DNA from: Hymenolepis diminuta
Lineage: Eukaryota > Platyhelminthes > Cestoda > Cyclophyllidea > Hymenolepididae
Assembly (NCBI GenBank): GCA_900708905.1
Contig: CAADRB010000014.1
Span: 62,001-126,000, forward strand
Direction: 5' to 3'
DNA length: 64,000 nt
In this document: in pieces, positions 36,073-49,000 of the stretch
Layout of the letters: each line of letters starts with the position of its first letter
How positions within the stretch are numbered: the stretch's first letter is position 1
Translations under genes and position numbers: made by a program
Notes under the pieces: generated by a model
The model's input: only the letters and a program-made list of their open reading frames with translations
Database searches by the model: none
What the model was told of the DNA's origin: nothing

Positions 36073-39000
36073 TTAGTTCTCCTTATCGGGATCAATTCGA
36101 AGAGAACGGAACAAGCTGCCTAGTTGGGTCATAGCGTCTTTGTGGCTGGAAACCCCACCACGTATTTCCTTGTAATGGTCTTTCACGAACTCTGCAAACA
36201 TGGGTCTACTTCGAGGTGTCATTTGAAAGGCGGGCTGTGTTGAAGATTGTGAGGCCTCCACAGGTATCATTTTCCCATTCTTGTTGACAAAAAGTTGAAA
36301 TCGGGACTTGCAACGTCCGCAGACTTTGCGTTGAATGTCCAGGGACTTGGAATGTCGGTTGATTGTGATGAAACAACCGGTGCAACGATAGGTGTAGCGA
36401 GCTTCTATTGTGTAAGTGTGACGAACAGTGACTGGCGGAAGGCCAGGGAATGTGCTGTTGGCTCGCTGAACGAAGGCACGCCAGAGACGACCGTGAGTGT
36501 CATTCACTCCATGGACCATCCAGACTGCAGCATGGCAAGCTTCGTGAAGCAGAGTGTCTCGAACTCGTTCGGCTGATGTACATACCTTTCCTGACAGCTC
36601 AATTTTCACCTCATTATTCTACAAAGAAATAAACTAAACACAGAAATATATACATACATCTTGTCGAAAATTACACATTAGATGACGCTCTAATGTATAT
36701 CATTAACGTGCAATTAACGATTTTTGAAGTAGCTACATGCACTTACCATCGCGTTAAAATAACGCTATCAGAAGATAAAAAAATATCTGAAATGACAGGA
36801 CCGATATTTAAAGTAATTAGTTGTTATGCACCGGTGATGCATTGATCAACATGCACATCTCCCAAGTCCGAGTTTACTGTCCATTGGTTCACATCCAGTG
36901 ACGTGGATGACCAACCACATTGAACAAGTTTGGCTAATAAAGAGTTGGCAGAAATAATTGCTCACTAGGATGATATTGTGAAAAAGCGACAAAGGGCTAT
37001 TACGAAGGGGATCGTAGTAATTTGATTAATCATTTGCAAACAATCTTACTATCATGGGAGACAATCAGCATAATCCTCAAAGAAAAAACTTTGAGATCAA
37101 AACCTGTCCTTGCCTGTTGAATATTGATTTACGTCATTATGAAGCCATTATTATTACATGTATATGCTGGAATCGCTTAAGTTCATACCGATTTGAATAC
37201 AAAATGATTGAATTTCAACTAGAAAATAATAAATCGATGTAACGAAATCGATCCTCGTCGATGCATATTCAGCGATATGAATAACATCAATATGGACTAT
37301 TTCTCATCAACAAGCGGGATGAGAGAATGCGGACTTTCCATAAAAACGACTCCCTCTACCGAATTTAAATGTAATTACTATGACATCAGGGTTTTCAGTG
37401 TAGAACTCCATTATAAACTCCTTTTGAGACACGACGACTTGAGTATGATATACTTCCTATCTCGTCAGCTGTGTCTAGTTGCAGTCTGGTAAAAGCGTGT
37501 TCTCCGCAGCATTCCGAGTAGTTTCCAATAGGTTTAAGTTGGTACCTTATTTAATGAGCTTGGAAAATTTGAAAAAAAAATCAATCTTTAAATTTTCAGT
37601 CATCCCTTGGGATTTAATGTAATTTTAAGAATTTTTAATTTTGTATTAAAGTGTATAATTATGTTTCGGAACAGTATTAATAGCGGACATAAGAGAACAA
37701 AACCAAGAGATCTAAGCACAAACCCCCAAAATAGAGAAGATCTTAAGAAAAATAAGCGATATAATACTTTGTCGTGCACTAGAAATGCAATAAAATGCCA
37801 CTTCATGACCGTGTCACTTACGTAATGACCAAAACAGGTCATGACATAACGAGATTTATTGTCACTCATCGACTGGATCGTTATCTAGCCAATCATATTC
37901 TGTCACGTCGGATAAGGAAGTCCAATGACTGATTTAATCTGCTCCAGCCACTCAAAATCTGACTAAACCCAATTCACAGTTATATCAATAAGGCTGGTCT
38001 GGTCTGGCTAGTAAACCAATCTGGTCCTGACTGTAAACCCTAATAAAGACGTACCACAGTAAAAGTGCCATCTGGATTCTTAACTTTTCGTCTCATGTAT
38101 ATGCACTGACCAGCAGTTTTGAGAAGGCGTTCATTCCATTGAACCTTCAAATCTTTGGGAAGCTACAAGAGGAAAACAAGTTTTCTATTTCATATAATCC
38201 AATGGGAAGGTAGACATAACAGAAGTTAAGTGAAAAATGATCTTACCCTATTATCAAAGACAATATCATTGTAAAATGCATAGAGACGATTGGCCAATTC
38301 TTCGCGATTCTTCTTGAAATTCTTCACGAATCTGGGATCAGGTTAAAATGGTAAATAATAATAATGTAGATTACAACCAACACTTTGGGAATACAAAAAT
38401 GCACAAAATAGAATAATTTTCTGTAATCTCATGAACTTTTGAAACGGATGAAATAGCCGAAGCGATTTAAAATCTGTTACGGGTAATAACTTCTGAACAC
38501 ACAAAAGTCAACCGAGTGGACTCATATAACAGAAAAATAAAGAAAACGTTTCCTTAAAAATTGTAAAAAATGTCTGCAGGAAAAGTAGTCCATAGCAGAT
38601 CTTAAACATGGATGTTGATATTAAACTAGTCTGAAAGCATAATGCAGGAAAGGGTCTATGGCTCTTCGGATACTAACTTGCTCCCACTCCACAAGTAACA
38701 AATTTAATGGGGAAAAGAGATTGCAGACATGTTAACAAAAAACTGAGTTGTAGATAAGTGAGGGAAGTGGGTATATGAGGCATATATGGGGATTGCCATG
38801 GTGAGCTTATGCCAATTAGAACGGCTGTAGTACTTAACCACCCATTTATCTTCTACTCTTTCTGGAAGAAGAGTCAACCAGCGTCCAAGGATCTGTGGAT
38901 ACTACCGAAAAGCCGAATGAGCGGCCAAAAATACACAAGCAGCGCGAGATTTGTAGAATATTTGTACTCCATTCTCTCCCCCGCTATTTACTTTTAGACA

Positions 39001-42000
39001 CTTGTATCTCATCACATTGTGTATCTTGTCTCAATTAAACACCTGTTCTACCCAGACCACTTACATGGGAAACTTTAAACCGAAATGCGGAAGTTTGACA
39101 GGGAAAAATCAATAAGTAACTAAAGCGAATGACATGTTTGTTTTGCTTCAAAACCTAACACGATTAAGCAGATTAAATCCATTTACATATTAACCAACCT
39201 TTTTCAAGACATAAGAATTAACATTTACCAAAAAACAAATCCCATTTATCATACAAATAGTTTAAGTCGATATGTTCATAAGTGACTTAAGACAGCATGC
39301 GCTGCATAAAAAGAATGTTTACTAACCTTTCAGCACTTGGATGACGTCTTCGACAAGACTTACTCGAGGATGTTTTCTCAAGAGAATCCAGAGAATAAAT
39401 GAAAGGCAGTGTCGAATAGACATCGTCTTCCTGCATCTCATTTCTCGCCTCCTTGAGTCGATACCTAATTGCAGCTTTTGGATGTTGTAGTCCTTCCTCT
39501 TGATGGGAGAGTAGGAGCAGTGGAGGGGAAATTTCATCTATTTCTGATCGATAATCCAATTCCTCGTTTTCGGAGGTATCTGCCCTTGTGATCTCTGTCA
39601 CTTCCTCTTCTTCCTCCCTCACCTGCTGTTCTGTATTACTTTCAGAGGAACTTGATACCACTCGGACTCGCCGTCTAACCTTCTTAACTCTCCTGAAAGT
39701 AAAATGTTATTTGAGTTACTACTGTTGAGAAAACTAGTTCTCAAAAAAGAATGGACGGATAAAGTAATGTACTGGCCAGACTCAATTATCGAAATCAGTA
39801 AAGCTTAAACTTGCAGATACGGCATGCATACACCGAACAAAACGGCAAAAACCCAATATAATTAAAAACTGATCATCATTTATTTAAATTCACTTTGAGT
39901 AAGTTGTGCAATGTTAAAATCAAATTAGCTCTCATCACTCTGATTATCTGAGAAAAAAGGCGTTTGATCAACTATCTAAAGTAATAAGTTAGTTCTGAAT
40001 TTACTCAGGAAAACAAGGGATAAGTGTTGAAAACAATAGAACACGAAGCAATGGACTATTTTTGAGATTTATAAAGCGCACAACCTGAATCCAAATATTA
40101 CATTTTGTCAGTCTCCAATTATGCTCTGACCGCATTTTCTACTTCTCCCCGATTCCCTTCCTCTAACTCATATTGGACCGCTTAATCGTCCTCTGTGTTC
40201 AGGCCCTCTAATAGAAACTTAATTTAGTTAAAATCTCAAATATAAAATTAGCGAAAACCGAAACTTGAGCATATTATAAGCTTGTGTAAACATCTTCATT
40301 ATCCAGCTAACCTTCAAAGCGTTCTAAAAATACGGCTAGTAACAAATTCATAAAGAGGTAAAGAATTTGAGTATAAAAAAACCACCCATCCAAGTAAACA
40401 CTTCAACTGCTCCTTCCCCAAGAAGATAAAATGATAATCTAGCATGACAATCGAAGGAAATGATTCTCATCCTTATATTTGTATCTCAGTTATTATGCGG
40501 AGATTCATAAGACGGACTTATTGTTAAATATTGGAGCATCGCAAATCAGTAGATGATCTATAAGTCGTTACTTCCTTGACTGCAAAAGCTTAAATGTGCT
40601 GGCCAAATATTCAGTGGTGAGAAGGGAACAGCGGAACTGCTATGATAAACCAATCCGGCTAATTCAGCTACCTAAGGCCAACAAAGCGATCTTAATACTG
40701 AACATGCCAGATATTATTCTTCAAAAAGACTTGGACAAAATTAAGTAGACCTTCTGCTTGTTTATGCTATGTTCATTACTTAGTAATGACAATAATAATT
40801 TATGATTTAAATTCAAAATATATGAAAATAGGCGATGAAAAGCTCAAGCTATTCGAGCCCAGATGTGGAATATTTTGCACAAAAGACTTAATGAGATAAT
40901 TAGACTTAGAAATCAAACTGATATTCGACGGTTAATACATCCAAATTTGCCATTACTGAACAATAAACTCTCAAAATAGTGCCCGACTAGCTGGCTCTCT
41001 ATATGGACTCTCACTGTATATAATTTTCCCAAATTAAAGTGACATACGACTCCGTTATAGGCCTGCTGGTTATTACAAAATGAACAAAGGGAAAAGCAGA
41101 TAAATTAATGAAACCAGAATATATTAAAATGAACCTAAAATAAAAACACCCCTATAAAGTTTGATAAAATTGGGAAGGTTCCCCACAAATAAGGTAAAAG
41201 TGAAAATAGATCATTTAAAGAAAAAATCTTTTGATTTCTGAAAGTAACTTTTACGATCCCCAGTTTATTATGAAGTCCTACGAAATATTCAGTAACATTA
41301 GGACAACTTACTCTATTGACTTCTGCAGAATCTGATTTTCAAGTCGGTGATAAAAAGTGAAATCATTACTTGATTCAGCCTCAGATAAAACTGAATCGGA
41401 AACAACAAAAGAGAAGTCTCCATGCACTGGCTCGGGTTTGTTAACAGGGGCTGGCGGACTGACACGAAGACGAGCCATGAGAGCTTCGAATGAATCAGAT
41501 TCATCACCAACATCATCGTTATTAGCAGAGTTCTCAATAGAATTAGGTTTATTATCCGATTTATCTGACTCCTCATCGATTTCTAAACTAGGAGAAGAAG
41601 GTTTCAAGCATTCTTCTTCATCGCAATCTTCGGAAAAAATGCGTAGGGAGAGGTTGTGAAATTTTTGACGCAGTGAGAAAAGCTCCTTTTGCGGACTTGA
41701 GTTCTTTTTACGAACAAGGGGAGTCGAATAGGGTAAATGTGAGGGTGCAGGGGAATTCGTTGGTGAATCACTGGAAGAAGAAAATATACTGTAATAAACA
41801 TCTCCTGTCGTCTTTTCCACCGCATCAGACTTAAAATCTATAAAGTAAGTTGGATTGCCACTAGTCGAAGAATTGACAGCGTTTTCAGAATTCTTCTCTC
41901 TAGGTCTACTACGCGATAAATAATCAGGATCGATCAAATCTTTACTTTTATCCGACTCTTCCGTAAGCAAATCACTTAGACACTCCAACATTGCATCACG

Positions 42001-42189
42001 TTGACTTTCTTCTGTATTTTTTCCACCACCTTCCGATTTGGATGTGAATAAATCCCTAGACATACCAGGAAAGTCTTTGGGCATGTCTATCGTCATCAGA
42101 CAAGTATTATTTATATTGGAAATATCTAGACGATAATTATTATCCTGAACAACTAAGTTCATAAACGAAGAATCACAACAAAATATCAT
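36073..42189 (-). CDS. GCNA: Germ cell nuclear acidic protein (GCNA/ACRC-like SprT protease), complete, 5 exons, 660 aa
   Basis: GCNA proteins are nuclear, germline or stem-cell enriched, and limit DNA-protein crosslinks and replication stress. Exons (minus): 42189-41312, 39692-39327, 38331-38247, 38162-38055, 36618-36073; phases close. Residues 1 to about 440 are acidic, Ser-rich and apparently disordered, with a SUMO-interaction-like VRVVSSSSES near 303-312. The SprT domain carries HEACH (H504, E505, H508) and H521 in THGRLW. A zinc ribbon follows with CX2C pairs C558/C561 and C579/C582. Residues about 611-660 (FAEFVKDHYK, then a MTQLGSLF helix) resemble the C-terminal HMG-box of animal GCNA. 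The start is the first in-frame ATG; a second Met at residue 10 is possible. SPRTN is the alternative, but the long acidic N-terminus and HMG-like tail favour GCNA. Introns are 84-1619 nt. Confidence 0.88.
37818..37841. promoter_or_regulatory. Motif cluster in GCNA intron 4
   Basis: TTACGTAA (PAR-bZIP palindrome, 37818-37825) directly abuts TGACC, five bases, then AGGTCA, an everted pair of nuclear-receptor half-sites. Motif content is seen directly; function is conjecture. The rest of intron 36619-38054 shows nothing recognisable. Confidence 0.25.
39693..41311 (-). other. GCNA intron 1
   Basis: A 1.6 kb AT-rich intron after the 293-residue first exon. No coding, repeat or RNA feature recognised. 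Confidence 0.65.
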
Positions 42190-42598
42190 AAAATTCTTTC
42201 CCTCGATAACACAATTTCACACGGGAATAAAATCACATATATTTCAAGGTTTTGAAAAAAGTGGCTAAAATGTGGGACAGTCAGTTACATCATCAACGGT
42301 GAAAAAATTTCACCAAAATCCAATACAGTTCAACAATAAATGTTTATTTAAACTATTATTAAAAATTAAATATTTGACAATGGAGAACTTGCTGAAATGC
42401 TTCATAATTACACACTGAAATTTCTAAATATCAAAAGATAAAATATTTCAAAATCGATTTTAAAATAAAATTTAAAAACAGAGCAAGTAAACATTTTAGA
42501 ACCTTTTGAAACATTTTTACAGATTTGTTTTCATTCGCCGCCATTTCCCGTTATTTACCGTTGTTTTCCCCCGTTGTGTGGTGGTTACGTTCTCATAC
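42190..42598. promoter_or_regulatory. GCNA promoter, probably bidirectional, with triple Myb motif
   Basis: Just upstream of GCNA lies GCCGCCATTT (about 42536-42545, YY1-like). It is followed by three CCGTT(A/G) Myb-type sites at 42548-42553, 42558-42563 and 42571-42576. A good donor, AC/GTGAGT, occurs at 42599 on the plus strand, which suggests a divergent transcript whose first exon ends at 42598. The 42190-42530 part is AT-rich. Confidence 0.45.
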
Positions 42599-43068
42599 GT
42601 GAGTTGAAGTGATGACTAAACAAATTTGAAACTGGCTTATTTAATTTTTGCAACACGGAGCTCATCACAAAAGAATTATTCTCGATGTCCACGTTGGTAT
42701 GGGCTTTTATGAGCTGCGTGTTGGAACGACTAAATATCCGGATATATGAAAACGATTATGAGAGCTGATTATTTTACTCAAACTTTCCGTAGAAATAATA
42801 TTTCTTATTTTTAGACTTGTCCGATGGTTTTGGCTGATCGGCCAGATTCGTGTGGATAGAGGTAAGCTAAAGTGATAACAGCACGCATTTAAAACTGGTT
42901 TATTTGGTATTTGTAATGCTGGGTTCGTTAGAAGGCGATTTTTTAAGTCTCGCCATCACTGTTTCGGACCTTTATAAGCTGCGTGTTATGAAGTCGGATA
43001 CGCGAAAACGATTGAGAACTAATTTCGTTTTTCAACTATCTGGAAACTTAATTTTTCTCGTTTTTTAG
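42599..43068 (+). repeat. Tandemly duplicated intron-exon unit of a putative spliced noncoding transcript
   Basis: Two diverged direct copies, about 263 bp apart, each begin with a consensus donor and end with a polypyrimidine acceptor: 42599-42814 (GTGAGTTGAAGTGAT...TTTTTAG) and 42862-43068 (GTAAGCTAAAGTGAT...GTTTTTTAG). Internal matches include AAACTGG(C/T)TTATTT, GAGCTGCGTGTT/AAGCTGCGTGTT and GAAAACGATT. A 47 nt mini-exon (42815-42861) lies between them. No protein family is recognised, so a noncoding RNA or 5' UTR is more likely than a coding gene. Confidence 0.5.
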
Positions 43069-46000
43069 GCTGAGAATTGGAGTTTCTTACAGGTTTTAAG
43101 GCGACTGACTATTGTATGTTGGTTTCGACCCCGTAGACACATTGGCTTACTCATAACTGCCAGTCTCCATCGGACCATCTTGAAAAAATCGGGACTACGG
43201 TTAATGAGATTTATTGCGTGCTAAGAGGGCTCGGATAAATGAAGTTGCAACTTTGCAGCTGTTTTTTCTGGTAAAGAACATCGAATAAGAATGCCCCTTT
43301 ATGCCCCATGAAACAAAGAAATCCACTATGGACGTCTTTCATTGACGAGGCAGCGCAGCGTAAAGACGCCTTCGTGGATAAACAGTTTGTATCATGGTTT
43401 CCCAAGTATGCTCTTGAAGAATGAGAGGGCACAATTTCCAAAGTCAGCTGAAATAAGAAATCAGTTCAAGCTCTAATTTGTTTAACAATAAAGCTTCACT
43501 CTCAATAGAATCGTTATCTTATATAGATGAAGTGGGGTTGGGTCTCGAGACATTATTAGAGTAAAAGTTGTGGGAACAATGGAGCTATTGTTTGCGGGGC
43601 TGTATGCGAGGTACTTGCGGTTATTTGTACCTTTAAGGCCCAAATCGACTGAGGAGAATTCAGTTTAGTGTTTGTTGTTGTTATAGTCTAGTTTTGTGAA
43701 AATTTTTTTTACCGTGTAGGTTTTACTTGGCGAGTGTTGTGTTGCCTGATTTTTCCACTTAACAGAAAAAAATAAGTGGAATAATGGGTTTCTGTTGCTG
43801 TCATTCATGCTTTTACCGGATATCAAAGTCTTCTCACTAAATTATTTTTGGCTAACTGGACTGATATTCGCCTCAATATGCATATAAAAGGGTGAAGTGA
43901 AGCGTCTGTGCCAGTCTTTCTTATTCTCTGGTGACCTGCATTAATTATCGAACTCTCCTAGTGGGTTCCCGCATATCGTTTTTATTCCATGGCAGCAAAA
44001 TTTTATGCTAGTATAGCCAACAATTTTATTATCTAGTAATTATAATTGTTAAAAATTCGAAGATGTTGCAATGTCAGCCCTAATCGATGCGCTATTTCAG
44101 TGTGGTGTAAATTTGAATTGAGGGGATTGGCCAAAATTACCTGTTGCTATGCTTTTCTACTTAAAAATGGAAAGTAGGTTGCTTATTTTCTGTTATCCGA
44201 GTCGTCACAATCGCACATCAGTATTCATTTTTAACAGCATGCAACTGCAATCAATGGCAAAAAGTTGTTTCCATTTTCTAGTTCTCCATCAATATCTTTA
44301 TCTTCAACTCAAGCTTTTTTGTCGGTAATCCGCAATCTGTCGTGAGAAGAATACAAAAAGTTCCATCTAACCTAGACATCGAATAGAACCACGATGAAAA
44401 CTCCATGTTAGGATTTTTTAAATTGGCGAAAATACATTCACGACATCCTTCCGTGAGCTCCGTATGTTATTTTCAACATATTTAATGATTTACCCATGCC
44501 GATGGCGATTAATGTCAAGAAAATTAATGATTAAAATTGTTTTACTTAGTCATATTCGAAATATTCGTATTTCAAGTCACTATTGATTAGACAGTTTGGC
44601 ATTTGGATGGAAGGATTTGTATAATTCTTGGGTATCTAGTTCGATAAAACGTAGGGAAAGTATTTTTCGTCATGTGATAAATAAATAAGGAAATTTATGT
44701 AAAAATTGTATATACGATTTTGATAATAGTATTTGTATTTTCCAAATTCTGGTATACTGAGGAGAGAGCTCTGTAAGGGGCTTATAATTATCTTTTCCGT
44801 ATTTTGGCACTCTTTTCAGCTTTGATTTGGTTACGAAGGTCATAATTATTGCTTCACTTAATTTAACAGCTTCGAATTTGGAATAATTTTATGAAGGTTC
44901 ACATCCGATAGCGCAAAATATAAGAGGAGTGGTTGCATGACCGATTTCTTATCTACATGTTTGTTTTATCCGACGTGAAGATAAGATTGGCTGTGGTCAG
45001 TAATATATATTTCAATATTTGATATTCTACATTTTTTCATCCAATGTTTCTAATTTTCTTGGCCCAAATTTCTATCAATTAGAGCTGTTACCTCAGATGC
45101 GATTCAAGCTATCGACTTAACTCCATTTCTCATGTTTCTTATTTTTGTCAATAAATTCTACTCGACACAACTCTAATTTCTTTGTATCTTTGGTTAGTAA
45201 AAATCGTAATACTGGACCTCTAAGCTGCCAATTCCCTTTTAGGCGGTCGCTAATTACGTTCATGATTTTTCTCTACATGTTTACAGCAGCTAAGCAAGTA
45301 TGAATTAAGTTTCACCAAAAACGGCTTATCTTTTATATTATTATGAATTCATTTACTTGCCGTCGAAACCGTCTATTAACCTCCAATGATATTCATTGGA
45401 TTGCCCGATGTCAGTCAGTGTATTTAACGATGCTTCTCTGTTATTTCCTTGAACATCGCAAACTTAAACTCTCTCAAACCACAAAGATAACTTCTGAACA
45501 TTGAATATTGGAACATTGGGATACGACAAAAAGAACCAAGCCCACAAAATAAAAAGTGGATGACCTTATGAAGCGTTATCAACCTTTTATTTGGGTGGAG
45601 AGAGGTGTTCCTGTAGTCACTCTTTTGAGAAACTAGCATTCTATCATCCCTTTGGTTGACCGCAATTACCTAGATGTGCGCCGATGAGCACCGATCTCTT
45701 GACCTCTGACTTGACAGACGTGTAGGTTGATTGAAATTCTACTCTATTTCACTCACTATCTTCTCTCCTTTTAAGGCTCAGATTTCCCATAATCAAAAAT
45801 AATCCATTGTCATAGATGATGAAAACTTCTTCCAATGAGACGAGCAAGATAGTGAGGCAAAGACAGAGGAAATCAAAAACTGTTCGTACATAAATAATCA
45901 GTTAAAACAAGGAATCTCCGTCCATCTTGCCCTAGTAAGTCTCTCTCTGTATGCGTCCAGTTTTGCATTTAAAACAGACACAATCCATCCGCTAGGTCCT

Positions 46001-49000
46001 GGCCAGCCTAGCGGTCCGTTAACTATAGCAATTGCTCTAACTTTAGGAAGCCCTTATGCGAGAGATGATTAGTAATTGTGTGCCAATATGCGTCTATGTA
46101 CGAGAGGAATACCAAAAACTAGCGAGAGAGCAAGAACTCCCCGTCAAGGAGCTGTGTCACGAGGCTTTCCAAAAGCACGGTTGTCTGGACCTAATTTGTG
46201 GAAGCAGATGTTCATACTCGTAGGTCGTGTTCCGTTCCATTGAAAAAGTCTCAAAATTTGGTCCATTTTTAAATTGTTATTACGATCGGCCAAATTCGCA
46301 TCATTTTATACTCCTGACAATGAGCCATTACCACGAAAATTGCTTCTCGCTTCCAGAAAAGGTTTATCATTCCTTTATCGTAGCCATTTCGTTGGTCAAG
46401 ATAACATGAATTTAAAAAAGTATTATTTTAATAAATTTCATTACACAAGTTTAGTAAAGTGGATATACGTTTTCGAAGACGATCATTAGTAGTATTTGTA
46501 TTTAATCGGCTAGATTCCGAATTTACTTCTTGCACATTTGAACGAACGATTAAACAAGCATGTACAGCTTTTGTAAAGCAATATAGACATTGATTTGTAC
46601 GATAATTTTTCAGAATGGGGAGTTCTGAGTAGAAGTTTCTCAATCAAGAATGCCTATGTGCTTGCCCGAGTAATTTTGTTTCAAGGTCTTCTGAATCACC
46701 TTGAAGACGAATTATTTGCATCAGTGGCAACAAAAAGGTACCAATTAAATTATGAGGATGCATTTAAACAAGGGTGATCAAATGAGACGAATTCTCCATT
46801 CATCAGGTTTTCCCACTTTCGCTTAGTTGTGTCATATTTTACTGTTTCACATTTTTAATCCCTGGGATTCCAAGTGGCTTCATGTCCGCAATGCTCAGAG
46901 CTTACTGGCCACCCTATTAAAGGTATTTTGTTGCTCAAGCCATCTCGACACGGTTATTGCTTCCAATAACTGGGAATGTTTATTTGATAAAAGATAGGTT
47001 GTTTTAATAAAACGATGCCATCTAATTTACTTTTCCATTAGGAAATAGTGTGAACAGGAATTGGCTTTCAGCAGTTGGAGATGTGAAATAGGAAGTTGTA
47101 ATATTATTGATGGATTCAAAGTATTTATTTTAATTTCATCAAGGAAACAAAGTAGTTGGTTTTTTTGCTATTTCGGTTACTTGAAATCAACTTGAGATCA
47201 ACATCTGAGTTTACCTTTCAAAATGAAGATAGATGGAACAATTACGGATATTGAAATCTGCCCTTTACATTATTTCAGTTCCATTAGACTTTGAAGCGCA
47301 TACATTTAGAATATTATATGTATCACAACTGCCAGATTTTGAAGAAATTTAGACTAAGACCTCTTTGAGAGAAATGGTAGTTATCCTTCGATTTTATTCA
47401 CTTTATTAGTGTCATCACTACCGAAATTATAGATTTCAAATTAATTTCCTCAATTAGTGCTACGATTTGCAAATATAAATTCTCCACAAATAAGAGTTTT
47501 CTCCGTCATTATTTAAATGCTTAGCTTATTTGAACATTGTATTAATGTAAAATGAGTAAAAATTCCTGATTTTTTTGGTTGGCATTAAGAACTGAAAATC
47601 AATTTCTCCCTGTAAGTCACAGAAAGTGCCGAGTCATGTCTTCCCTTTTCCTAAAAACGACTACAAAAAGTGGTTGCCGAAATCTGTTTCACCTAAACGC
47701 ATTAATTTTACCAAAAGCTTCATCTTTAAAACGATTCCTGAACTGATAATAATAACTGATAAAGCATCAAATTATTTTCATAGATTTAGTTTTATTAGGA
47801 ACAATAAGTGGATCTTTCGTGTCATAGTGATAGTCTCACGAGCTTTGTGATCCATGTCGGAGTAAATAAGACCTCTTCTATTTGTGCGCATGCTTTGGCA
47901 TGCTGTTGACAAAACCATGTTGTGACCTTAAATGCCCACGTCGCGTTAAAGTACAGCATAACAATAAATTTTCTGTTCAAAACTGTTTGAGCCAGGCTAA
48001 TAACGTGGCTAAAATGATATTTTTTTACTTTATCTTCGCTGAGATGGGACAGGAAGGTGTAAAACATTGAAAATCGCACTTACAAAGAAGAAGGGTGCCG
48101 GATTTGACCGATTTTAATCTAGAAAAGACGAATTCCTCTGCAGCTTATTTGCAATTTGTATCTGTCACAAAGGCTTTCATAGTTTGAGAGATTGAAAGTA
48201 TCCTTTTTTTCGGCTGAAGCTTATATTTGGAGGCGATCCTGGTGCAGCTGAACTAGATTGCATTTTTCAAGAGTGTTTATTTCCATTAGTATTTTCGCAA
48301 TCCCGCATTTTTAAAAGCCGGTTCAAAGTCATCCGATCGCAGAAGAAAGTGTGCATTATCAAACTACGTAGGTTTACAAAGTTGGGTGATGGTACCACTC
48401 AGGCTTTTAGCAATACACATATATTAACATTAATATAAAGTCATGGTTATACTAAAATGAAGAAAATAAGATGATCAGCGAGGAATTCAGAACTTTGTAT
48501 ATCAGTTCTATTCATCAAGAACGGTTATTTCAATAACGAAATGAAATTGCCTTTTATCTTTGTATTTATTTAATTGATAAGTTGCTAAAATGGCTTGGAA
48601 TGGAGCATGCTTACCTTAGAAGAGAAGATGGTCTGCGGAACAAAAATTTCATTTTTTCTTATCAGTTGAACAGAAAGACAGATCGGTAAAGTCTCGCGTC
48701 CCATGAGGGTGTTAGATAAAAGCTACACAGTTTTCATTTGCATTATTTTTGGAGGGAACGGAGTTAACTTTGAAAGTAAGGAGTTCCCTCTGAATAGATT
48801 CGCCTTTAGTACCCCTTTGTCTTTAAAATCATTTTTAGTTGAAGATATCTGAGGGAGTATATACTTTTACTTTAGAAACTGAGGAGTTAAAACTGCACTG
48901 GATATCGGCTTATTACAAGAAATAAAGTTCTAATTAAAGATGTTTCCTATTTACATAACTATATCAAGAGATCTTGAAGTGATTATTTATTGAATCATTG

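Noticed and set aside
43211..43441. 76-codon open frame on the minus strand
   Set aside because: No family recognised, no splice partners, and isolated within desert DNA.
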